Positions 45,032 through 53,285 of a stretch of DNA of 64,000 nt are shown piece after piece. Source of the stretch: Strigamia acuminata (taxonomy: Eukaryota > Arthropoda > Chilopoda > Geophilomorpha > Linotaeniidae); contig OX442314.1 of the NCBI GenBank assembly GCA_949358305.1, positions 48,864,581 through 48,928,580 on the forward strand. The letters are read 5' to 3'. The position numbers were made by a program, and so were the translations under genes. The first letter of the stretch is position 1. Each line of letters opens with the position of its first letter. The notes beneath the pieces are model-generated. The model made no database searches and was not told the DNA's origin. It worked only from the letters and a program-made list of their open reading frames with translations.

Positions 45032-46998
45032 TTGCGGCCTGGTTCCACCGGCTTCCCGAACTTCAGGCCTTCGGAGTTTTCCGGTCTCCTAAATGGCTGG
45101 TAACATATGGGGCACAACGGATGCCAAGTTGCTGTATCTACCAAATACCACCAATCCTTCGGTGTTTTCCTCCAGGCTGTGCCTTTCTCAGGACATTTGA
45201 CAGTTAATGGTGGTTTTGGCGCTGGTGGAAACGTGACAATTGACGTAGAGCACACATGGTCCTTTGGGACGTCTGCTGGAGGCGTCAGAGTAGCTAAATT
45301 TATTTTAATTGTTGCCTTCTGAGCCGCCTCGGCGACTGTGCTCTTCTTAATTTCAGGTTCAGCATCCGTGTCGCTGCTACTACTACTCGTATCGGGTTCC
45401 TGCGCAGGTGGAGATTGTTCTGGTCTCGCCTGCACTGCAGCTAACTCGATTAAGAATTGTTTTCGATACCTCGCAAAACGTTTGACGTCCTGGGACACGA
45501 GAGATTTGACATCATCGTCTCCTTTGGACTTCTCCGCAGCCTTGAGCACTGTGGGGCGTTGCGCATCACGCAGAGAGGGCATTCGTTGATCAGCCATACC
45601 CAGATCTTTGTATTCGTCTGCTCGAATGGTGTCCAGCTGTAGACGATTGTCGATGTCATTACCTCTTTGGATCGCCTCGTCCAGCGAGTTTACGTTCCAT
45701 GCGCGCAAGAGATGAACAACTTCGGTTTGCATCATGTTCTGAGCTTTCTCCCATTGGAGCTCTGGGTCGGTATATCCTGCAACCTGAAGATAATATACAA
45801 TCTCACTTAAAAATGACATCGTAGACTCTCCATTTCGTTGCTTTCGCTTGGATAGCTTCACATTGGCCGCTGCCGAATTCATGGCGAAAGCTCGTCGAAA
45901 TAATATCTCAAAGTCCTCCCATGTTTTTGGTTTTGGTTTTAGTGATAACCACCATCGCTGCGCTCTTCCACGCGTTGCTTGAATGACAAATACTTTTAAA
46001 TATTCATCCACCGGGGCCTGCATAGAATACATGTGCGCGTACAAATGCGCAAGAAAAAGATTAATGTAATCAAGATCGGCTTTATCTGGATCAAACAAAG
46101 GTGGTTTTCCAGGCTTGAAACAATTTTTATCTTTACTTGCGTGTTGCGCTCTTACTGACGGCAGTGACAACTTTGCCTTGGTGTCGGATCTATCCCGAGG
46201 ATATCCCATCTTGGAGTATAGCATCGAGCTCATTAAATCTCGATTTGCTCGTGTTGAATGGTCCAAATGAGCAGATTCCTGTGATGGAGCCTGGGTATAG
46301 ATCGTTGCCATCGTCGGCATTGGCGGCGTGGTTGTTGTGTAAACAATTTGCGCAGCCTGCGCGGACATTTTCGTCTGCTGGCCTCGATGTTCAACTTCCC
46401 GTTGCTGGTGCGGACATGCTGTGGGAAGTCCTAAATCATATGGTGCCGAGGTGCCTTTAACTCTTATGGAGCCATGCGAGGATCCACCGTCTAGAGACCG
46501 TGCGGTCCCTGTTCGTAGAGAGCGAGGGCCTTGTTGGAATATTTCGCGAATCTCATTTACTAGACCTCGTGTTTGAGCATAGTATTGGTTGCGCAAGTCG
46601 GACATCAGCAAACCTTCCGTATTTAATGTGACGGGGTCTACTAATGCTCTAGGCTGAGTCGAATCGAAAAAAGATGGCGCCGCCAAAAAGTTAGCGGGTG
46701 TTGACGTGGCAAAATTTACTTGAGGTTGCGCTCGTGAATTTGCAACAGCCATTGTCATGATATGATTTGATGGGGCTGGCTGTTGTTGCGCAATACTCAC
46801 AAGCGTTTCCTGTTGTTCGATACGACTTCTTCGTAATTGGTCGTGTTGCTGCCACTCTCGAAATTCCCTTTCCTCTTCCCGGCGAACACCACTCCTCCGT
46901 TCGGACTGTTGCCATTCCTGCTCCATTTCTAACTCACTGAAATCAAATGGATCGCGCGTGACGGGACGAATTCCGTCACCTCCCAACTGTCTCGACAT
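45028..46998 (-). CDS. gag: Element 1 Gag
   Basis: 656 aa. The N-terminal ~290 residues are Gln/Arg/Glu- and Ser/Thr/Pro-rich, partly coiled coil. Residues about 295-400 resemble the Retrotrans_gag capsid family: PPLFDP, then ARxxWW (RAQRWW, 345-350), a W-DF-x2-LF motif and a Phe-rich segment. There is no CCHC knuckle. Instead the C-terminus has a different cluster, KCPEKG ... HPLCPICYQPF, which might bind zinc. The start is the first ATG, about 80 nt after the PBS. The stop overlaps the pol start by four bases. Confidence 0.88.
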   Translation of the reverse strand: MSRQLGGDGIRPVTRDPFDFSELEMEQEWQQSERRSGVRREEEREFREWQQHDQLRRSRIEQQETLVSIAQQQPAPSNHIMTMAVANSRAQPQVNFATSTPANFLAAPSFFDSTQPRALVDPVTLNTEGLLMSDLRNQYYAQTRGLVNEIREIFQQGPRSLRTGTARSLDGGSSHGSIRVKGTSAPYDLGLPTACPHQQREVEHRGQQTKMSAQAAQIVYTTTTPPMPTMATIYTQAPSQESAHLDHSTRANRDLMSSMLYSKMGYPRDRSDTKAKLSLPSVRAQHASKDKNCFKPGKPPLFDPDKADLDYINLFLAHLYAHMYSMQAPVDEYLKVFVIQATRGRAQRWWLSLKPKPKTWEDFEILFRRAFAMNSAAANVKLSKRKQRNGESTMSFLSEIVYYLQVAGYTDPELQWEKAQNMMQTEVVHLLRAWNVNSLDEAIQRGNDIDNRLQLDTIRADEYKDLGMADQRMPSLRDAQRPTVLKAAEKSKGDDDVKSLVSQDVKRFARYRKQFLIELAAVQARPEQSPPAQEPDTSSSSSDTDAEPEIKKSTVAEAAQKATIKINLATLTPPADVPKDHVCSTSIVTFPPAPKPPLTVKCPEKGTAWRKTPKDWWYLVDTATWHPLCPICYQPFRRPENSEGLKFGKPVEPGRK

Positions 46999-47077
46999 GA
47001 TGAAGAAAATGTGAAATGATTAAATAAATAACTCAAAAAACTAACCTTTTCGCGCGTTTAAGCCTTATAGGTGAGAG

Positions 47078-47098
47078 CGAATCCTGTCAGGCTCGCCA
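47078..47098 (-). promoter_or_regulatory. Element 1 primer binding site (tRNA-Arg-like)
   Basis: Minus-strand TGGCGAGCCTGACAGGATTC begins directly after the LTR. Its complement has the form of a tRNA 3' end, T-arm plus acceptor plus CCA. It matches metazoan tRNA-Arg(ACG) 3' ends, recalled from memory, at about 18 of 21 positions. 412/mdg1-type gypsy elements also prime from tRNA-Arg. Confidence 0.7.
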
Positions 47099-47774
47099 TG
47101 TTTGTTACGAATCAACTTAGATGTTTAATTGATTTGATCTGAATTTACGCGCAAGGTGATGTTAGCGCAAATCAGCGGGCAAAGTTCGTAGATTTACTCT
47201 GTTTGTGCCATCGTCATATGCGGATATCGGACGGTGAATAAACCTAACTCGCTGTAACACACATTATTTATATTCGACGGGCTCAATCTCACGTTGTGGG
47301 TCTTTACGTTTAAAAAGAATGAGTATGCGCAGTGATATTCGTATGCGGGTGGGCATAGGATGTCACAGGCATGCGAAGGGATAAAAGGTGGGCAAAAAGA
47401 GGCGCTATTAAGTGTTAAATTAGAAGGGGCGCGTGTTAAAGCGCAAAATAAAGATTGACAAACTCAATTCAATCTAAGAGGTGTTAACTCGTTGAAAGAG
47501 GTATGAGAAGTGTGGATTATGGATAAAAGTAGCGACCAGGTAAACATGAGTCATGTGACCAGGTCGATTGGAGTGGGTGAGGGGGTGGAAGGTATAAAAT
47601 AAGGTTAATTGTTGGAAATAATAAGATGCGCGCAATGAGGCTGCGCATATATTTAGAGATGATTCATCAATGTTAGATGAAAAGAAAGATTGGGAAAAAA
47701 TAAGAAAACTTAAGATTGGGTCAGTCTAAGTTAGAAATGAATAAAAAAGAAGGGTGGGTAACCTGCCCGTGACA
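47099..47774 (-). repeat. Element 1 5' LTR (676 bp)
   Basis: In element orientation it begins TGTCACGGGC and ends AACAAACA, i.e. TG...CA, and abuts the PBS. The outer end joins the truncated LTR of element 2 within 1-2 bp of 47774. It has several TGCGCA motifs. The partner LTR is not in the window, so LTR divergence cannot be measured. Confidence 0.75.
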
Positions 47775-47775
47775 T

Positions 47776-47833
47776 CTTGACCTCTCATTTCAACCATCCT
47801 CAACATAAATTGTTATTAGTAAGATATATACTA
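47776..47833 (+). repeat. Element 2 5' LTR remnant (58 bp)
   Basis: Starts CTTGACCTCTCATTTCAACC and ends GTAAGATATATACTA. Matches 52314-52371 base for base. Directly left is the outer end of the element 1 LTR. Confidence 0.88.
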
Positions 47834-47835
47834 AA

Positions 47836-47854
47836 TGGCGACGAGATAGGATCC
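47836..47854 (+). promoter_or_regulatory. Element 2 primer binding site
   Basis: TGGCGACGAGATAGGATCC, two bases after the LTR end. TGGCGAC is a usual PBS opening in this superfamily. I could not assign the tRNA. Confidence 0.55.
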
Positions 47855-48029
47855 GGAATCCACAATCAACTAATGAATCCAGTAGCGAAGCAAGTTTTTC
47901 TGTGTTTTTCGAACTTTTTGACCGTTTTTTCGGCCCGTTGCTGACCACGCCGTCCCGACGTTAGGCCTACGTTCCATTGTCACGTTTTCCTCGCGTTTTC
48001 GTACTCAATCGCCGACTTTTGCCATCAAA

Positions 48030-51000
48030 ATGTCAGCTTTAAAAGGGACACCGCGGGAATACGATCCTACGGAGGATTGGGGCCTATATTGCAAGCGTAT
48101 GACAAGCATTTTTGCTTGTAATAAAATCGTCGATGACCAGGAGAAGGTACACACGCTGCTGGCGTACGTCGGCATGGCGACGTTTAAGCAGCTGGACACG
48201 CTCGCGGCGCCGAAGGAAGCTGCTGACTTGAAGTACGCGGAGCTGGTGGCTTTAATGCAGAAGAATGCACGCGCGAAGCCGCTCGTGCTGGGAGAAATTC
48301 GCCGTTTTCACCGCCGTGACCGACTGCCGAATGAATCTGTGTTGGAATATTCTCTCGCTCTTCAGGACCTGGCCCAAAATTGTGAGTTTACCGACAAAAC
48401 CAATGAATTGAGAAATCGCTTTCTTTGTGGCCTCCAGAATGAGCAGGTCCAGCAGGCGCTCACGTTGAAGAAAGATTTAACGTTCGACGACGCGGTCGAG
48501 TTCGCTGCCGCTGCAGAAGTGTCGCAAAAGGAATTTTCGACAATCGCGACGCAAAATGCGTCGGCGCTGCCGGTGCACAAACTCCAACACGACTCCAGGC
48601 CACGTCACGATGCGTTTAAGGGTAGAAAACGCTCCTCGAGGGGCACTACCTCATCTCAAGCAGTCCGCCAACCATCCAATTCGAAAGGAAATGCGTCGGT
48701 GTGTTCTGCTTGCGGCAGTAAGTCGCACACGCGCGAAGCGTGCCGTTTTCGCGATGCCACGTGCCACGGATGCGGGAAAACTGGCCACATCAAACCAGTT
48801 TGCCGGTCGGTCTTGAAGTCACCAGCTCCAGTCCATGCAGTCGAGATGCCACAACAGCTCCCGTACTACGCTGTCGAGCCGGACCTGACGACGACCGTCA
48901 ACGCGATTGGCATTAAAGCCACACAACCAATTATTTTGGCCATTAAAATTGCTCATGTCAATCTTTTGATGGAAATGGACACGGGAGCCGGCGCCACTTT
49001 TGTGAACCTCGAAACTTATACTAAATATTTTTTTGATTTTCCATTGCAGCCCCTTCCGATCCAGATGAACACGTACGGCGGCACGACACTCCGAATGGAA
49101 GGGGTATGCGAAGTTCCGGTTCGTTATCGTGATCGCGACTTTCGTCTGCCGTTGTGTGTGGTGACCCACGGCCCCATTCCACTCCTTGGCCGCGACTGGC
49201 TCGAAGCGTTTGGTTTGCTGTCGGCCACTGGTCAATTGGTGGGCGCGGAAGTATTTTCGTTGTCCACGTCGACGCCAACGCCCGAGACGCTCGACAAGAC
49301 GTCGTCCGACGGTTTGGACACGATTTTGGAACGTCATGCCAACGTTTTTCGCGAAGAAATCGGATGTTACAACGTACACAAGGTCCACATCGACATCGAC
49401 CCGGCCGTGCAACCGATATTTTTGAAGAATTATCCAGTTCCACTCGCGATGAAGCCACGACTGGAGGAAGAGCTGCGCAGACTGCAGGATTTAGGTATCA
49501 TAACTCCTGTCGCTTCTTCTAAATGGGCGACACCCATTATGCATGTCCTTAAATCAGATGGCACACTAAAGATAGCGGGATGCTATAATAGAACCATAAA
49601 TAAGGCGGTTCTCCCCAACTCTTACCCTTTACCTCTGTTTGAAGACGTTGCAGCGAAGTTGTCGGGCGGTGAGACGTATTCTACTCTAGATATGAATCAC
49701 GCCTACAATCAGCTGGAGTTGGATGCAGAGAGTAAACTAGTGTGCACAATTAATACCCACTTGGGTCTCTTCACAGTAAACAGACTCTTTTACGGGATAT
49801 CCAGTGCGCCGGCAATCTTCCAACGCGAGATGGACAAGTTGACAGCCAAGGTCGAGAGTACGCAGCCGTTCATTGATGATTCGGCCGTGACTGGTGCAAC
49901 AAACGCAGCGCACTTATGCAACCTGGATCAATTATTGGGTGCATTTAACAAAGCCAATTTAACATTAAATAGGAAAAATTGCAAGTTTTTGCGTGCTTGT
50001 GTGCAGTTTTTAGGGCTGAACATTTCCAAGCAAGGAATCACGCCCGTGGACTCAAAATTGGCTCCACTTCGCAACGCTATGCAGCCCACCGACGTTTTAT
50101 CGCTCAAATCGTTCCTGGGGCTCATAAACTATTATGGCAAATTTATTAATAATTTATCCACTTTATTAGAGCCGCTTTACCGCCTCACGCGCGACGACAC
50201 GCCGTGGACATGGGGACCTGAACAGCACAAGGCCTGGACTAAGGTCAAGGCTGCCGTGACTGTCAATTCGGCGTTGACGCACTACGACGCGAAGAAGCAA
50301 CTTTATTTGACCGTTGACGCCTCGCCCGTTGGTGTGGGCGCCTTCATTTCCCACTTGGACGGGGGAATCCATCGTCCAATTGCCTTTGCCAGTTCCCTCT
50401 TGTCCAGCGCGCAGAAAAATTATGCGCAAATCGACCGCGAAGGACTTGCCATCGTTTATGGCGTTCGCCGCTTTCATCACCACCTGTTTGGGAGAAAATT
50501 CATTTTACGAACTGACCACAAACCGCTGGTGGCCATTTTCGGAGAGAAGAAAGGATGCAATCAAATTGTCGCCGCTCGCCTGCACCGGTGGGCAATTTTC
50601 CTGAGTGCCTACGATTATGCTATCGAGCATGTGCCTGCGGTCGACAACCAAATTGCAGATGGATTGTCTCGCAATCCTCAACCCGTTGTCGACGGTCGAG
50701 AAGACCTCGACATGCACGTTAACGAAATATTTTCCGTTTCTCTTTCGCAGTTTCCAGTATCGCAAGCAGCCTTGCGTGCAGCATACGACGCAGACGCCCA
50801 ATTGCAAGCAGTTCTGCAGTGCCTCCGAGACGAATGGAAATCGACAACACCTGACTTAAAAAATTTTTATAAGCACAGGTTCGCCTTCTCCACGCATGGA
50901 CCATTCTTGTTCCTGACGGAGCGTTTAATCGTGCCAGAACAGCTTCGCCGTGCAGTCCTGACGGAGTTACATGCAGGACATTTTGGGATCGTGCGCACCA

Positions 51001-52088
51001 AGTCGCTCGCTCGTTCAACAGTTTGGTGGCCGTCAATCGACCGTGACATTGAGTCGATGGTGCGTTCGTGCGACGTGTGCCAGCGCGCACTCCCGGATCC
51101 GCCTAAGACGTCCGACTTGCGTTGGCCCATTTCCGACGAAATTTGGGGGCGAATCCACCTCGATTTCGCCGGCCCCTTTCATGGCAAAATGTTCCTGCTG
51201 GCTGTGGATGCGCGCACCAAGTGGTGCGAAGTTCGTATGATGACCGCCACTACCTCGAAAGCAACAATTGCGGTTTTAAAATGTTGGTTTAAACGTCACG
51301 GCTTGCCGATCCACGTTCATTCCGACAATGGGCCGCAATTCACTTCAGCGGAATTTGTTGACTTCCTGTCACGAAACGGCATCCGACAAACTCGTTCACC
51401 ACCTTTCCACCCAGCTACCAATGGAGCAGTGGAAGGCTTCGTGAAGACGTTTAAAAATCAAGTCGGAAAATTTCTAAATTTGAATTTGAGCATTTCAGAA
51501 GCCGTTGACCAATTTTTGATTGCCTATCGCTCAACGCCGCACGTTTCTACACGGACTACGCCGTCCGAGGCATTTCTACAACGAACTGTACGAACTAGAT
51601 TACATTTGTTGAACCCCCGCTTAATGCCGGAGCCAACAACTGTGGAAACGCGTCGTTCCTTCGAGCCTGGGGAATTGGTGTTTGCGCGCGACTATTTGCA
51701 CGCCGCGAGATGGGTTCCTGGAATAATATCGCAAAAGACATCGTCCACCACGTACGATGTGGCCGTCGGAAATGCCATAATTTGGAACCGACATGCGGAC
51801 CAGCTCCGAAAACGCCAGACTTTGCACGCTCAAACTCCGGAGGGGGGAGGGAATCGCGGACATTTTCCTTTGTTAATTGACGACTCAAACCAGAGGGACA
51901 CACAGCTTGTGACACAACCGCCGGTTTTGGATGCTCCTCCTAACTCACCTGACCCCCCAAATGTTCGTGTCGCAACCCCGGCTCCTACACCGCCTCCTGT
52001 TCCGACCAATACTCCTGTTGTGCCGTATCGCCACCCTCAGCGCACGCGTAACCCGACACAATTTTATGGATTCGACACTAGAGATTAA
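48030..52088 (+). CDS. Element 2 fused Gag-Pol polyprotein
   Basis: 1,352 aa in one frame. Gag part 1-260, with two zinc-knuckle-like motifs (C225-C228-H233-C238, and C245-C248-H253-C258). Protease EMDTGAG, D317. Reverse transcriptase: STLDMNHAY D554 and FIDD 614-617 in place of the common YxDD. The usually conserved CGDY motif reads AGCY at 516-519, an unusual change. RNase H: TVDAS D763, E804, RTDH D829. Integrase: HAGH ... C1014/C1017 zinc finger, catalytic D1045, D1099 and E1135. The integrase reads like the K02A2.6 type (IHLDFAGPF, HSDNGPQFTS). The C-terminal ~100 residues are Pro-rich, with no chromodomain. No internal stop. The ATG context is CAAAATGTC, about 180 nt after the PBS. A fused frame means no frameshift or reinitiation is needed. 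Confidence 0.93.
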   Translation: MSALKGTPREYDPTEDWGLYCKRMTSIFACNKIVDDQEKVHTLLAYVGMATFKQLDTLAAPKEAADLKYAELVALMQKNARAKPLVLGEIRRFHRRDRLPNESVLEYSLALQDLAQNCEFTDKTNELRNRFLCGLQNEQVQQALTLKKDLTFDDAVEFAAAAEVSQKEFSTIATQNASALPVHKLQHDSRPRHDAFKGRKRSSRGTTSSQAVRQPSNSKGNASVCSACGSKSHTREACRFRDATCHGCGKTGHIKPVCRSVLKSPAPVHAVEMPQQLPYYAVEPDLTTTVNAIGIKATQPIILAIKIAHVNLLMEMDTGAGATFVNLETYTKYFFDFPLQPLPIQMNTYGGTTLRMEGVCEVPVRYRDRDFRLPLCVVTHGPIPLLGRDWLEAFGLLSATGQLVGAEVFSLSTSTPTPETLDKTSSDGLDTILERHANVFREEIGCYNVHKVHIDIDPAVQPIFLKNYPVPLAMKPRLEEELRRLQDLGIITPVASSKWATPIMHVLKSDGTLKIAGCYNRTINKAVLPNSYPLPLFEDVAAKLSGGETYSTLDMNHAYNQLELDAESKLVCTINTHLGLFTVNRLFYGISSAPAIFQREMDKLTAKVESTQPFIDDSAVTGATNAAHLCNLDQLLGAFNKANLTLNRKNCKFLRACVQFLGLNISKQGITPVDSKLAPLRNAMQPTDVLSLKSFLGLINYYGKFINNLSTLLEPLYRLTRDDTPWTWGPEQHKAWTKVKAAVTVNSALTHYDAKKQLYLTVDASPVGVGAFISHLDGGIHRPIAFASSLLSSAQKNYAQIDREGLAIVYGVRRFHHHLFGRKFILRTDHKPLVAIFGEKKGCNQIVAARLHRWAIFLSAYDYAIEHVPAVDNQIADGLSRNPQPVVDGREDLDMHVNEIFSVSLSQFPVSQAALRAAYDADAQLQAVLQCLRDEWKSTTPDLKNFYKHRFAFSTHGPFLFLTERLIVPEQLRRAVLTELHAGHFGIVRTKSLARSTVWWPSIDRDIESMVRSCDVCQRALPDPPKTSDLRWPISDEIWGRIHLDFAGPFHGKMFLLAVDARTKWCEVRMMTATTSKATIAVLKCWFKRHGLPIHVHSDNGPQFTSAEFVDFLSRNGIRQTRSPPFHPATNGAVEGFVKTFKNQVGKFLNLNLSISEAVDQFLIAYRSTPHVSTRTTPSEAFLQRTVRTRLHLLNPRLMPEPTTVETRRSFEPGELVFARDYLHAARWVPGIISQKTSSTTYDVAVGNAIIWNRHADQLRKRQTLHAQTPEGGGNRGHFPLLIDDSNQRDTQLVTQPPVLDAPPNSPDPPNVRVATPAPTPPPVPTNTPVVPYRHPQRTRNPTQFYGFDTRD

Positions 52089-52183
52089 GTGTACATGTTT
52101 TTATGTATTAATTGATTTGGTCCATTGTCATGATTTCGTTTATTTATCTTTGTTATCTGATTAATGTGCCATTAATGGGGAAT
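52089..52183 (+). other. Element 2 3' untranslated region with weak polypurine tract
   Basis: T-rich sequence ending in ATTAATGGGGAA (about 52171-52182). This is the best candidate polypurine tract next to the 3' LTR. Confidence 0.45.
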
Positions 52184-52371
52184 GATGCTGTGTTCGGACT
52201 TCACTGCATGTTTTGTGTAGTGACGTTATCTTTGCCTCAGGCGCTGTACCCCCAGCGCCACCTTGTAGCTTGACCCCGAATAAACTTCACTTGTTAGTTC
52301 TTAGCTCAATATGCTTGACCTCTCATTTCAACCATCCTCAACATAAATTGTTATTAGTAAGATATATACTA
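52184..52371 (+). repeat. Element 2 3' LTR
   Basis: The right end is fixed by the 58-bp match to the 5' remnant. The left end is inferred from the purine tract and a TG start; 52191 is the alternative. It contains AATAAA at 52279-52284. The element 3 LTR follows without any gap. Confidence 0.6.
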
Positions 52372-52554
52372 TGTGGTGACCCAGTTGGATAAGTGTCCCC
52401 CCAGGGCGGATGCTTGTCCTCTGAGTCACTGTGATTGAAGAGTCGTTCCCCCCCGAGTTGGCTCCACCTCCCCATGGCAGGTGTGTGCCCCGAGGGGGAG
52501 GAAGCGGCTGATGGTCAGCCCCCATTGGTTGATCGCCGGCCCTTCACCCCACTG

Positions 52555-52562
52555 CATAAAAG
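52555..52562 (+). promoter_or_regulatory. TATA-like box in element 3 LTR
   Basis: CATAAAAG about 180 bp into the LTR, the best match to a core promoter. Transcription would begin about 25-30 bp downstream, near 52590. Confidence 0.45.
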
Positions 52563-53073
52563 GCTGTGTTTCCCGCCTAAAGTCAGAACTTACACAAACG
52601 ACACCAAGAACACAGCAACTACCTCACCGTCAGGCCAACTTCAACTACAAGTTAGGATTGATCGAGGATCGCTGAGTAAAGTGCAAACTGTAACTCTCAC
52701 GAAGTCACTTGCGAGCTATTCCTGCGAAAGCACGAGAATAGCCCTTGTGAAATCACCCAGAATAATCGCCCAGACGATTATTCGCCGAAGTAAGTGTCCG
52801 AGTGCTTTGTAGGGAACCCCAAAGTTCCTAGACGAGGCCTCTGCGACGCTAAACAAACCCTAGACAACAGGCACGGATAGAAGACTCGAAAGAGCATTCC
52901 ACCGCGTCCGTGAAGACGAATCCGTGACGAATTAACGACAACTCGAGACGCCGCCTTTGTTCCGCCGACCACGCGGAATCGACGACGCCATCTTGAGAAA
53001 TCCTTTGTTCGACGCTGACCACGTCGACTCTAGAATTATTACTGAGTGTATTTTAAAGGCATAAAGCCTGGTG

Positions 53074-53079
53074 AATAAA
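53074..53079 (+). terminator. Polyadenylation signal AATAAA in element 3 LTR
   Basis: The only AATAAA in the LTR, about 115 bp before its end and downstream of the TATA-like box. T-rich sequence follows (CCTGTTTATTT). Confidence 0.5.
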
Positions 53080-53193
53080 TTACCTGTTTATTTACATACA
53101 TTTGGTATTCATTTGGGTATTTACATAATTGATCACAGGTAAAGTATTACACGTTAGCGCTATTTAAACCTATACCAAGTAGGACGCGACACG

Positions 53194-53213
53194 TGGGGGC
53201 CTGGCCGGGATTT
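53194..53213 (+). promoter_or_regulatory. Element 3 primer binding site (tRNA-Pro-like)
   Basis: TGGGGGCCTGGCCGGGATTT resembles the complement of a tRNA-Pro 3' end (TGGGGGCTCGTCCGGGATTT, from memory) with three mismatches. Two bases separate it from the LTR. Confidence 0.65.
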
Positions 53214-53285
53214 AGAAATAAATCTCAAATCTGAACTTGTGATCTCTCAATAAGATAACCCAAATCGTAGAATTACCGAAAGAAA

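Larger units (their letters stand above)
35803..47774 (-). mobile_element. Element 1: Ty3/gypsy-class LTR retrotransposon (minus strand, distal LTR not seen)
   Basis: Order in element orientation: LTR 47774-47099, PBS 47098-47078, gag 46998-45028, pol 45031-39386, 661-bp spacer, third ORF 38724-35803. The RT-RNaseH-IN order in pol places it in the Ty3/gypsy superfamily. All three ORFs are intact, so it looks young. The second LTR is absent from 34707-39385; the element end is presumably in or beyond the gap. It interrupts the 5' LTR of element 2. The left coordinate is the end of ORF3, not a proven element end. Confidence 0.85.
47776..52371 (+). mobile_element. Element 2: K02A2.6/Mag-like Ty3/gypsy retrotransposon, 5' LTR truncated by element 1
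   Basis: Layout: 58 bp of 5' LTR, PBS, one Gag-Pol ORF, short 3' untranslated region, 3' LTR. The surviving 5' LTR piece (47776-47833) is identical over 58 bp to the end of the 3' LTR (52314-52371), so the element is young. The missing 5' part of the LTR should lie on the far side of element 1. Confidence 0.88.
52372..53191 (+). repeat. Element 3 5' LTR (820 bp)
   Basis: Begins TGTGGTGACCCAG and ends GGACGCGACA, with TG/CA termini. Contains a TATA-like CATAAAAG (52555-52562) and AATAAA (53074-53079), in the order expected for U3, R and U5. The PBS follows two bases later. Confidence 0.8.

Noticed and set aside
47075-47098. Possible tRNA 3' half on the plus strand (GAATCCTGTCAGGCTCGCCA)
   Set aside because: It is the complement of element 1's primer binding site; no 5' half, anticodon arm or gene-encoded tRNA is present.
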